Source: Cichorium intybus
Taxonomy: Eukaryota; Streptophyta; Magnoliopsida; Asterales; Asteraceae
DNA: 64,000 bases
NCBI GenBank assembly: GCA_023525715.1
Contig: CM042012.1
Location: forward strand, 35,350,151 to 35,414,150
Direction of reading: 5' to 3'
Shown: positions 25,106-36,247 of the stretch, one piece after another
Layout of the letters: the number at the start of each line of letters is the position of its first letter
Position numbering within the stretch: position 1 is the first letter of the stretch
Notes under the pieces: generated by a model
Seen by the model: the letters and a program-made list of their open reading frames with translations, nothing else
What the model was told of the DNA's origin: nothing
The model's database searches: none
Position numbers and translations under genes: made by a program

Positions 25106-25925
25106 TAGGGGTGAGCAAAATTGACACCGAAAACCGACAAAAACAAACCATCGGTTTTGGGTTTAAATATCTTAAAACCGAAAAATCCGGTTTGGGTTCG
25201 ATTTTATTGAACTCACCGACCCACTAAACTGAACCGACCCGATTCATAGAAATCGACCCAACCTATAGAAACCGGCCCAATATATATTATTGATTTATTA
25301 TGCATTAAATATTCGATCATGGTTTCTTTCCAACTTTGCAGGTTAACACCACAATATTTCAAATTCAATCTCATTATTGCCTACCTTCATATATGATAAA
25401 TAAAGTTTACCTATAACAAAACACAGGAGGGAAGATGCAAAAGATGAGGTGAAGAAAGTTGTGTACATTAGAGAATGGAACACAAAGTTTGTGCTTCTAA
25501 GTTTTCACTTTTCACTCTCCTTCCGCTAACGCTAATAGAGATAGTTGAGGTATTTTACTATAATTTATCTTTTTATAGCATCCTACCTTGCATTTAAAAG
25601 TATATGTTTGTTTTGAAGATGAAAGGTGTTGGAGAAGTTGTTGAAGGGTTGATCTCAAAGGCATTAGAGTAGGATAGACAAACCGGAAAGGAGCACTTAC
25701 ATCTTGGAATCCACACTTAGAAACCGACCCATGTCTAAAATATGAACTTAGTTGTTGGAACCCATGGGTTGAACCTGAAACCAGCAGAAACCGAACCCAA
25801 ACCAAATCAGAAAACCGAACCCAACCCAATGGGTTCAAAAAACAAAAAATAACGACTTAATCAGTTTTGGTTCGGTTTTAACTTTTACCCTAAAACCGAC
25901 TCAAACAGACCCATGCACAGCCCTA
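25106..25925. mobile_element. Non-autonomous hAT-type DNA transposon
   Basis: An 820-bp element with terminal inverted repeats TAGGGGTGAGCA (left) and TGCACAGCCCTA (right, complement TAGGGCTGTGCA). It is flanked by a perfect 8-bp target duplication GTTTTACC (25098-25105 / 25926-25933). An 8-bp duplication and TAGGG-type ends are hallmarks of hAT. Interior ends are rich in AAACCGA words; the middle (about 25270-25650) has no transposase, so it would depend on an outside enzyme. The reading frame at 25512-25838 on the - strand is not a known protein. Confidence 0.88.
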
Positions 25926-25933
25926 GTTTTACC

Positions 25934-27580
25934 CCTTTTTTAGTTGTACAGTTGTACTTTAACCCTATTCATAAAAATTAACTTATTTTGTTAAAGATAT
26001 ATAACAAAAATATGCATTACGTTACAATTGATCAACTTCATTTACATTTGATATAAAATGTCATAATACGATCGGTATCTAACACAATACATTTGCATAC
26101 ATGCAAAAAGAGTTACACTTTTTCACGATGACACCACCATAAGAACTTACATTATGCCCTAAATCGTATCCGCGACTTAACATTACAATGAAAAGGGACA
26201 CCCAAACACCCCTTGTCACAAACATAAAAGAACCAACACAACACCTACAATTTGCCAAAAGAAAAAAGGCTTTGTTCAAGAAGAGTTGCAGCCACACACA
26301 AACAATGACACTTCCATATTTTTTTTTTCTAAGACTACAAGATCCCTGGACTTTCACCCTTTGAAAACCAGGCTCAATGAACAATGAACAACAATAAAAA
26401 GACACCAACACATAACACCCTAGACTTTCGCAAATGTGTTTACACAAACCCGTAATGATGGGCTTTGTTAACATAACAAGAATGGTGTTTGCTGATTCCA
26501 ATGCATGCTGGAAACCTATTCCAGCTTCGGGTGGCAATTTCTTTGACCTTCTTGACACTGATGGAGTGAAAGAGGACCAAATGGGAACACTCGTGAAGAA
26601 GACACAATTTGCATCTTCTTGGGATTTCCGGACCATGATTTCTCTGGTAAAAATTACCTGAAAAATATCGACCAATTTTACTTTTAGTACAAGAAAACAC
26701 AATGTTTATGTTTAAAGATTCATAAAAAGACCACCTTTAACCACAAATGAGACACAATATTTAATACTTTCCATATTCTGTGATTCTTTTGTCGTTCTTT
26801 AGAACAAAAAGGCTTGTTTTTTTTATGTGTACTCAGGGTCCCAGCCCCATGTGTGAAAGCCAAGAACCACAAGAACATTAGAAAATGCATACAAGTAGTC
26901 CCCCCCCCCCCCACCCCCTACCCCCTACCCCCTACCCTACCACCACCACCAAAAGCTCACTCATGAAGAAATGGCCCCACCAGTGACACACTACTGTAAA
27001 GGTCATAAAAGAATCAAATCTATGTTCTAAAAGATCTTGTTGTCTCTGACCAACCACATGATTCTAGTCCATCTGTTACATTGTTTTTAAAGTTTGGAAC
27101 CCTAATCAAATAAAAGATCTTTTTCTTGCTTCCCAGTTTTCCAAATCTGTTTTGGTTTTGAAAGAATCGTGCTTTTTAATGGAGTATTTGAAGAAAAAGA
27201 ACATAGCACGACATTAAAGGCTTAAGACACGTCATGGGCCCTTGCAATTTCTTCTTTTCATAAAGCAAACTCACGTGATCTCTTCAATAATCAGGGCCAA
27301 AATGTATATACGCAGCACATGGGGTAAAAAACAAACAAGGCCCAAATGTGCTAAAATCGAACCCAAAAGAAACAAAACGTAGTGATACTGATACCCGATA
27401 AGAGAATAAACCTAGAAATTTATCGCTTTCTTTTGTTTAAAGAACGTCAAAGAAAAACAAAAGACTCGGATACTTCTATGTGATCCAAGAAACTTTTTTT
27501 TTTTTTTTTTTTTTTTGTTTTCAAGTCCAAATTGAAAGGACACATAGAACACAAAGATTCAAAAGAAACCAAGTGTGTAC
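25934..27580. other. Gene-free stretch downstream of the RRM gene
   Basis: GC is higher at 26400-26700, where open frames exist on both strands, but none matches a family I recognise and no convincing splice chain joins them. A C-run (about 26898-26930) and a T-run (about 27488-27514) occur. Part of it may be an untranslated exon of an undetected transcript. Confidence 0.4.
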
Positions 27581-27796
27581 CTCTAGAATGCAAAACGAAT
27601 AATTTGCAAGGCTAGATTTGAAGCCCGCCACTCAAGTAGCAGTACTACCGTTCTTAGTCCTGCTGCAATCTAAGGATACCTGCAAATGAAAGATACCATA
27701 AAAATATCATCAAACAAACATTACAAATGGATACCTATTTCTTTTCTACTTAATGGGCTTAATGGGTTAAACATCACTCACCTTTTAATCAGACCT

Positions 27797-29869
27797 TCAT
27801 CCTGAATTTTGGTCAGAAACACCACCACCTTGCATGATTTGGGATGATGGAGCAGGGATTACAAATTGTTGTCCTTGAACAGGCGCTACAACACCTGATA
27901 ACACCAAAAAATTCTCTTTTTCTTTTACAAGAATTATAATAATTTGTATTTCAAAAAGAATTTTTTAAAGAAAGTACTGCCTGTTGGATATGCTGCTTGA
28001 ATTGACCGAATGGATGAAGTGGTTGTTACATTTACATTGGGCCCACCAAATTGCACAATCTGCTGACCTGGCAACGTATAGCCTGGAAAGGCAGTGTAAC
28101 CTTGACCACCTGGAGCAATTTGAGCCATTTGATTGTACGGATACATGGGCGGGTTAACTGCTCCATATATTTGAAGATACTGCTGATTTGGATACGGGTT
28201 GTATGCACCCTATTAATAAGTAAATAACTTGTTAGATTGTTCTTAATTTGCATAAACTACCTTTTGTTAAAAAATGTGGAAGACTATTGACCTGTGGATA
28301 GACGTATTCTTGACCATATGTTCCATATCTGCAAGAAAAAACAAATAACAAATAAATAATTAACATTATATCCTTAGTTTATTTGATGAAAATCGGTATA
28401 TGTTACCAACCAATAAGTCAATAACGAAAGATATGGGAGCTTGCTACTCGTTGTTGATGAGCTAATTGCAAGAAATAGCAACATACTTTTATTTATTTGT
28501 GTATTATAGCATTGTACTTCCAGTCTTTTTTTCTTATTAAGGCATTGTACTTTGAAAAATCTGTCAAATTATAGCATTATGACTTTAACTTTTTTCTTAT
28601 TATGATATTAAAACTTGAAAAATCTACCCAATTATAGCAGTGAAATTGTGTTTTATATCGATGGCATTCTATAATCAGGTCGAATTTTCATAGTACAATG
28701 TTGCAATAGGAAAAAATGAAAGTAGGATGCTAAAATAAACAAATAAAAGAAAGTAAATTGCTTATTTGTTGCATTTAACCCTTATTAATAACAAATTTCC
28801 TCTCGAAACTTGAAATATCTACCCAATTATAGCATAAGAAATTGTTTTGTATATGAATGACATTGCTATAATCGGGTAGATTTTTCAAAGTATAATGTCG
28901 TAGTAGAAAAACAACGAAAGTAGGATGCAGTAATAAACAAATCAATCAAAGTACATTGCTATCTCTTGCATTTAACCCTTAATAACAAATTTTCTCTCAG
29001 CACTTGATACTGCATTACAGATTGGCCTAATAACCTCTAACATAACTTAAAAACTTATAAAGATATCAAAATCCTTACTCTCTAATGATGACAGAAAATA
29101 AAATATGTCACATATTGGCATTGCAAACTTAAAAATACAAAAACTAGCTGAAAGAGTATCCTTAATAAACCAATTCATTGAGAATATTATCAAACTGAAA
29201 ATGTAACTTACGGATATGAGGGGTACACTAATCCTTGTCGATAGCCATAAAAAAGTGGTTGTTGATAGCCGTAACCACCAATTGAAGGCACACGAGCCGC
29301 CTGCACACCTCCGGGATAGGGTACTGTTGATTGCATACGTCCTGACACCAGTAAAAATACAAAAGACTGAAATTAGCAAATAAAGAAATCAAATTAAGCC
29401 GTGATTGACGGAAAAATCACTTTAAAGAAACATATACCAAAAGACAGTGCGGGACGAGGGCGTCCAAGTGAAGCTAAATTACAATTTGCCCGTCTACCGT
29501 CGATCACCGGAGCTGGATCCACACATGCTTTTGAGGCAGATTCAGGATCACGGAAAGTCACCTAAACCCTCCATGAAAATATCATCATAAAGTCATAAAC
29601 AAGTCACTTGAGTAGGTATAAAAATGATTATAGATAAAGATAACACTCACGAAACCATAACCCTTGGATCGGCCGGTGTTCTTATCAGTGATCACAACAG
29701 CTTCAAGAATCTCTCCGAATTGCTCGAAGTATTGACGCATGGTTTCACTCTGAGTCTCCCAAGCAAGCCCACCAACGAACACTTTGGTGAAAGTCGTATC
29801 TCCAAAAGGGGACTGAAACCCAGAACTCGAACTCGATCCCGAGCTCGGACCTGCAGGAATTGACGCCAT
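27797..29869 (-). CDS. RRM RNA-binding protein, ARP1 / RBM24-38-like
   Basis: Six exons on the - strand: 29869-29651, 29561-29438, 29341-29212, 28328-28292, 28209-27981 (or 27978), 27894-27797, giving about 278 aa. A Ser/Gly-rich start is followed by one RRM (about 27-105) with RNP2 KVFVGGL (29-35) and RNP1 KGYGFVTF, split by intron 1. The RRM ends in DGRRANCNLASLGRPRP, the signature of the single-RRM ARP1 / SEB4 family. The rest is low in charge and rich in Tyr, Pro, Gln and Gly (YGYQQPLFYGY, PYPNQQYLQIYG), a likely disordered region. Family members bind mRNA and affect processing or stability; the target here is unknown. The exon 5 donor is ambiguous (see findings). The 3' UTR seems spliced again, with a donor just after the stop near 27782. 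Confidence 0.88.
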
Positions 29870-31155
29870 GAACGGACCCTTATGCTTTCTTTCTTTCTTT
29901 TTTCTTAAATCGAATTGGGTTGAAGCATAAGGGTCGAAACTTAAAAGAAATGGAGAAAAGGAACAATTTTTTTCACAAAATAGTTGGAATTGAACAAAAC
30001 CCTGTACAGAAATGGGAAAATTCTTTGAAGATTTACGAAATTGGGAGGATCAAAGCACCCTAGAAGTTGAGGTCAAAAGGGGTAGTGGTGGGTGGAACAA
30101 TTCGTTGTACAAACTACCCACAAAATGTCATTTTCGTGGGGTTATGAGGAGGAATTTAAAAGGGTTTCTGAACTTGAAGTTCTTTTACTCTCATGGGGTA
30201 ATCGAAGAACAAGATTCTTCATTTAAACGAAGATGAAAATGGGTTTTCACCAAATCAAATAACTAGACACAGTAAACTTCTTGTGGCATGATGATGATGA
30301 CAGCGAAAGAGGAGAAAAAGTTGAATGGGGGCGAGCTGGCAAATGGACGGTTTATCACAAACAAGAAACGGCAGTCAGAGAAGGGGAGAAAATAAAATCG
30401 AAAACGGACTTTTTTGGATCTTTTCCAGGTATGAGATTGATAATTGAGAGTTAAGATACAATTCTTATTGGATGGTGTACATGTTGCTAATGTAACCGTG
30501 GTTTGGATTTAGTAGTTCTGTGGACTTTGGATTCTTCTACTTTTCCACCTCGTTGTTTCCAAGGTTGTCCCCAATGATTTCGGAGCAAATTTATAAGTTT
30601 TTAAATTATGGAATTATTTCATAATTTTCTATGTCAACTTGTAGAAACTAGAAAAAGGGTGTATATAATAATTTTTATTTATACATAATAATTGAATGTT
30701 TTTTATGTATATTCTATAATATTGTTAAAATATAGATTGTTATATATTAAGAAAACTTGTCACCTATAAATCACTTCCCTTAGCAAAAATAATACACAAT
30801 TTTTGAGGATGATGGTAAATGATCGATATATTTTGATTGGATAATTTTAAATAAACTTCACATATGTATGTGAGTGTCTGTTGTGTGGATTCACATTCAC
30901 ATACATATATCACATATATCACATGATGTTCTTTTTAACATACCTCATCTTGATTTTATCAAATAAATTTTATTTGAAATGATTATTTGGAAATGACTAT
31001 GTATATAAAGTATAAACTTTTATTAGTATATTAAATCTTTATAATTGTTTTACAATTTTACTAAAGGTATGTCAATTATCATCTGTTTTCTTTTTTAAAT
31101 TGACACTATTTTATGACAATTTATCAAAATCAATTTTTGTTTTTATACGCTTGTT
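29870..31155. other. Promoter side of RRM gene and AT-rich spacer
   Basis: The 5' flank of the RRM gene, with CT-rich text just before its ATG, followed from about 30600 by AT-rich sequence. No gene recognised; the 74-codon frame at 30012-30236 lies in the probable 5' leader and resembles nothing known. Confidence 0.4.
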
Positions 31156-34100
31156 TACTTTGTCGTTAGATTTTTTTGGAAATGGCAAATAGAATAAAAA
31201 AGAGCCAAAGCAAAACAAAGGCCTGGCAAGACATTAGACCAAAGCAGCCGCCAAAAGAACAATTACAAAAGAGAAAAAGGCGAGCAGTTCCAATCAAGAC
31301 TCCTGATGCTAACCCCCTTGGATCTATGAATCAACCAACTACAAGAAATCGACATCACCTCATCAGCTATCAACGAGGGAGAGAAGATCAAATTACTAAA
31401 GATCCTAGCATTTCTAGCTCGCCAAATACACCAAAACATACAATATAAGATAATAATGAGCCTCTTGCGTTTTTTCGGGCAATTACCCCAACTAGCGCCA
31501 AAATTCAAGAGCTCAATGACCTTTGAGCACGAGGGGGCGGGATCTTGCACCAATCAAAAATATGAAGCCTGACATCACGAGCAAAGGAGCAACTAACCAG
31601 GGCATGATCAGCAGACTCGACCTCCTCCGAGTAAACCTTACAAACCGCAGAAGGCAAACAAACACCACGTGAGGTGAGAGAGGCAGCAGCATGAATTATA
31701 CCAATGTTAGCTCGCCAAATAAAACAAAGAACTTTGAAAGGAACAACTTTGAGCCAACAAACAATAGGATTGCTGAGACAGGCTAATTTAGAATCAATGA
31801 ACTTTCTCAAAGAGGCAACCATATAAACACCATCTGGAGATAAAGAGAAGTTCATCCGATCTGCAGAGGGCGAAAGACAAACATTTCCCAACAATCTAGT
31901 CAAGTTGCAGAGCTCACTTAACTCAGAATCCGAGCAAGGCCTTCTTCTCCAATCCCAAAACAGACCGGCATAAGAAATCCTGTCCCCGACTGCACAATTC
32001 TTAACTTTTTCGAGCAAAAAAAGGGGAGGAAACCGGGTTTGCAAACTATGCTCTCCTAACCATAGATCCTTCAAGAATACGATAAGATTGCCACACCCCA
32101 ACTTAACTTGGAAAGTACTTTTAGGGACTAAGCCATCATCTATATTCTTCTTTAGTAAACCTACAAGATTAGCCCAAACACCACATAAATATTTTTAGCA
32201 AGATAATGTTTGGGTCTACCGCTAAGATTATGAATGCTCTTAATAACCCGAGCCCAAACTGCATTTTATTCATTAAAAAATCTCCAAACCCATTTAAGTA
32301 AAAGAGCATAATTTTGAGCAGCAATAGAACCAACTCCCAAACCTCCTTCAGACCTGTTGGCGATAACACGACCCCAAGACACCCAATGTATTTTTTTTTC
32401 CCGCAGCAGACCCTCCTCATAGGAATTTACGCCTATACCTCTCAAGAATATCAATAATACCAACTGGAGCGCAAAAGAGTGATAAATAGTAAGAAGGCAA
32501 GCAACCTAAAACGGCTTTCACAAGCGAAGCACGGCCGCTAAAAGAAAGAGCTTTACATTTCCAACTAGAAAACGCTTAGTTTGGAATTTATCAACAATCG
32601 GCTTCCAATGTTTTTTATTTTTCATATTTGCCCCCACTGGCACCCCCAAGTAAATAAAGGGAAGGGAATCCGCTAAGCAACCAAGAATATGAGCCCAGTC
32701 TTTAAGTTCATCAAGAGACGCACATATCCCAAAAACCCATGATTTTTGAAAATTCACTTTCAGGCCAGAAAACAGCCTCAAAACATTTGAGAATGCGAGA
32801 CAAATTCTCAACACTTACACGATCCCAATCACCCAGAAAAATAGCATCGTCAGCATAGAAAAGGTGCGACAAAGTAGGACCGTTATTTGGAAGTTTAACC
32901 CCGTTAAATATCATTTTCTCCACAGCTCCTTTAACCGCGACGTTTAAGCCTTCCATTGCTAAGATAAATAGAAAACGAGACAAAGGGTTTCCTTGGCGCA
33001 CTCCCCGCATAAGCTGAAATTCATCGGTCGGAGACCCATTTACAAGGACCGAGGCTTTAGCGGAAGAGAGACATCCATGAATCCAAGCCCGCCATTTCGT
33101 CCGAAACCCCATCTGTTGCATCATCGAGTCTAGGAAACCCCAATTAATGGAGTCAAACGCCTTCTTAAAATCAGCCTTAAAGATAAATATTTTTTTTCTT
33201 AGCTTTCCTAGCCCAAGAGCTTATTTCATTCATGATTAAGGGGCGATCCAGAATATTTCTTCCCTCGATGTAAGCAGATTGGACCGAATCAATTAAATCA
33301 CCGATGCCTCCTTTAAGTCTAATAGCAAGAGTCTTGGCCACAATCTTATAAAAGTAACCTATAAGACTGATGGGCCTATAATCCGCAAAAGTTATCGGGT
33401 CTTTGACCTTTGGGATAAGCATGATAAAGGAGGAATTACATACCTGAGCGAACGAGCCACACGCTTCATAGTGTTTTACAGCTGCCCAAATATCATTTTT
33501 AAAGATGTCCCAGTGAGTTTTAAGGAGTTTGAACGTGAAACTGTCAGGTCCGGGCGCTTTATCGTTCCCACATGCCCAAATCGCATCTTTTATCTCAGAA
33601 ATGTTGAACGGGGCTTCCAAGGATCTCGATTGGACATCCGACAAACTCGAGAATAATGGGCTTATTAGCTTCGGTCTTTGAGGCCATAAATCAAAATATT
33701 TCTTGCGAAAGAATTCAAGAGCTTCATTTTTTATGCCTTTAGGATCCGTGCACCACATTCCATTTATAGAGAGACCTAAAATGGAACTTCTTTTGTAATT
33801 ATTTTTAAGAACACCATGAAAAAACTTAGAGTTTTCATCGCCATCTACGAGCCTCTTAATCTTCGCCTTCTATTTAAGATCTAAAAGACGAAGGTGTTTA
33901 AGATCCCGTAAACGAATCAAACCGTTCCTCCTTTCTAAAATTTCTTCACTAGACGCCAAACCACATTCCGCTCGGGACTCAATCTCGTTAAATTTGACCT
34001 TCAATTGCTCTATCTCTTTAGTTTGCACTGCTTGTTTACTCAAACGCCATTTCTTTAACTCATTCTTCAAAAAAAAAACGAAACTTAGCCGCAAGAAATT

Positions 34101-34320
34101 GATCAGAATGCCCAAAACCCCGAAACGAGGACCGGGTGCTAATCAAGAAAGACTCAAAATCAGCCTCCAACAACCAGGAGTTAAAAAATCTGAACAGCCT
34201 GGGCCCAAAGTCAGTTTGGGAAGCAACCAATATAACTGGAGAGTGATCAGACAGGAATTTCCAATCCTCCTAGAACAACTACATGGCCATCTGATTTCTA
34301 CACTATTGGGCAGATTGTAA
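31156..34320 (-). mobile_element. L1-type LINE, 5'-truncated and broken
   Basis: Non-LTR retrotransposon remnant on the - strand. From 5' to 3' it has: the end of an endonuclease-like domain (about 34320-34100, containing a frame that reads SDHSPV); a linker; and reverse transcriptase, with NDKAPGPDSFTFKLLK (about 33560), FADYRPISLIG (about 33370), the RGVRQGNPLS segment (about 33000) and the catalytic FYADDA (about 32860). A zinc-binding RVT end follows (about 31770-31560, WLKVVPFKVLCFIWRA), with a 3' end near a short A-tract (TTTTTTT on + at about 31170). Frameshifts and stops split it into at least six pieces. The 5' cut in the endonuclease is typical of incomplete LINE insertion. No clear target duplication was found. 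Confidence 0.88.
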
Positions 34321-34430
34321 AAGGTAAAGGTTGATTTTGGTGATCCTAGTTTATTAAGTTCAAAAAAAGATCCTTAATGCATGTGGGGATTTAAGTTTGT
34401 TTTTGGTTTCCATCACTTTACGGATACAAG

Positions 34431-34433
<3 letters not shown>

Positions 34434-34521
<88 letters not shown>
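34434..34521. repeat. (TA)n microsatellite
   Basis: About 44 uninterrupted TA units. Confidence 0.97.
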
Positions 34522-34524
<3 letters not shown>

Positions 34525-34710
34525 ATCTTGAAGTTTTGGTTGTTTTCACTTAGATGGTTAAGTGCATGTTTAGTGATGGATTCAAGAATCAAAGACACTT
34601 AGTTGTTTGAAACTTGGACATATTTGACTTTCAAGTTAGTGAAACTTTAAGTCTTATGTTGAATTCGGTAAATAAAAGATCCATGCGCCTATCTTCGCTT
34701 TGTTGAAATC

Positions 34711-35063
34711 CAATCTTTTAATCAGACTTCTCACATAAGCATGTTGCTGGAAAGTAGAAACGCAATCATCGATACCGATTTTCATCTTCAGATGATTATC
34801 GACGGTGACTAAGTATTACCGACGACAAATAAGTACGACGGCCGATGGAAATCGGTGTGGATGAGTATCACTGAAGATGGAAATCGGTGCTGAAGATGAT
34901 TACCGATGACGACTAAATACGACGGACGACGAGTATAAACGGTGAATGGTAGATAGCGATTATGGACGATGACAATTGCGGAGTCACCCTTCCCCGAGGT
35001 TGTGTCGTTTGTGTTTCCACTTTCCAACGATATGTTTGTGTGAGAAGTGTGATTGAAAGATTG
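34711..35063. mobile_element. Foldback / Mutator-like element with long terminal inverted repeats
   Basis: The left end CAATCTTTTAATCAGACTTC and the complement of the right end CAATCTTTCAATCACACTTC match at roughly 80 % over about 55 bp, continuing through CTGGAAAGTAGAAACGCAA versus GTTGGAAAGTGGAAACACAA. The middle has no transposase. Long terminal repeats suggest a Mutator-type non-autonomous element, but the exact ends and target duplication are not fixed. Confidence 0.6.
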
Positions 35064-36247
35064 AACGTATTCAAACTCAATAGATGAATAGAAGTAGGGG
35101 TATTTTGGTCATTACAAATTTTTCTTATAATTATAATAATTTTAAATTACAAAAATATTATAAAAATGCCTTAAAATGTTTAAAAAATAATATGGGCAAA
35201 TATGATATTTTGGAAACTTATAAAGGGTATACATTATATTTAAAGATTAGGTTAGGCAAATATGATATTTTAGATGCTTATTAAGAATATATATGATATT
35301 TAAAGATTATCTTAGACAAATATGATATTTTGATTTTATTTAGGACATATACGAAATTCTCCCAAAATACTAAATACCACCATGCGTATCGTATGTTTGG
35401 TACTTTGTAGGTTTAATGTTTTTTTTAACAATGCACCGTATGCTTTTTTTATGTACTCATGGTATGGTAAAGGCAACATGCATTTTTATGATTGAATAGT
35501 AGTATACTTATTTATGGTATGCTTAGACATATGTTTATAATTCATGCTATGACCGTATCAAGTGCCATTTTTTTATGATATACTTGTCTATTGTATGCTT
35601 AGACGTAATGTTTGTAATTTACATATTATGAAAAAGTAATTTTTCATTTTTATCTTTTAGATGAACTCATGTTATAAGACCATATCAATAGTCGATTGTT
35701 TTCATTTATGGCCATATCAATTGTCTTTCTAAAGAATTCATGTTATAACTATATCAATTGTCATTTTTGTCTTCTTTATATAAAATCCACACAATGGTCG
35801 ATTAGTACTTGACAATTGACATTGATAAACATTAACTTTGTAATCTGCAAAACTATTTCATAACCAATTATACTTTTTTTGTAAAATCTTTTAATTAACC
35901 ACAAAACTATAACACCTAGTCTTAACTCTTAACTATTATTCTTAGAAATAAGTTTTTTTTTTTTTTTTTTGAATGAAGGATCGAGAACGTACCTGCTTCT
36001 CACGTTTAATTGAGTAATTGAGGTTGAAAATTCAAAAGTTTTTGAAACAAGAACAGGTGGGGGTGGGTGCACACCATGTGTTGTACCACAGCCATTGAAA
36101 GCGACAGCACTAACGTACAACCCCACGCCAGCGCATTTTAGTCTTAACGCCCGCATATTCTACTCTTGTATAAAACAACCCTCCCCTACCTCCGAAACTA
36201 ACGCACGTCGGCCATCGTCCCCACCAAACGTCACCACTCACTTCCTC
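35064..36247. promoter_or_regulatory. Upstream region of HMG-CoA reductase
   Basis: AT-rich spacer with a 20-base T-run (about 35950-35970), then the probable promoter and 5' leader of HMGR. A GCACACACC...-like GC-richer block starts at about 36055. CCGCATATTC...TTGTATAAAACA near 36150-36176 contains a TATA-like TATAAAA about 75 bp before the ATG at 36248. If used, the leader would be very short. Confidence 0.4.

Noticed and set aside
26079..26914. Possible gene in the open frames at 26079-26702, 26434-26661 and 26720-26914
   Set aside because: No recognised domain, overlapping frames on opposite strands, and no convincing splice chain. It may be an untranslated exon, but that cannot be shown from sequence.
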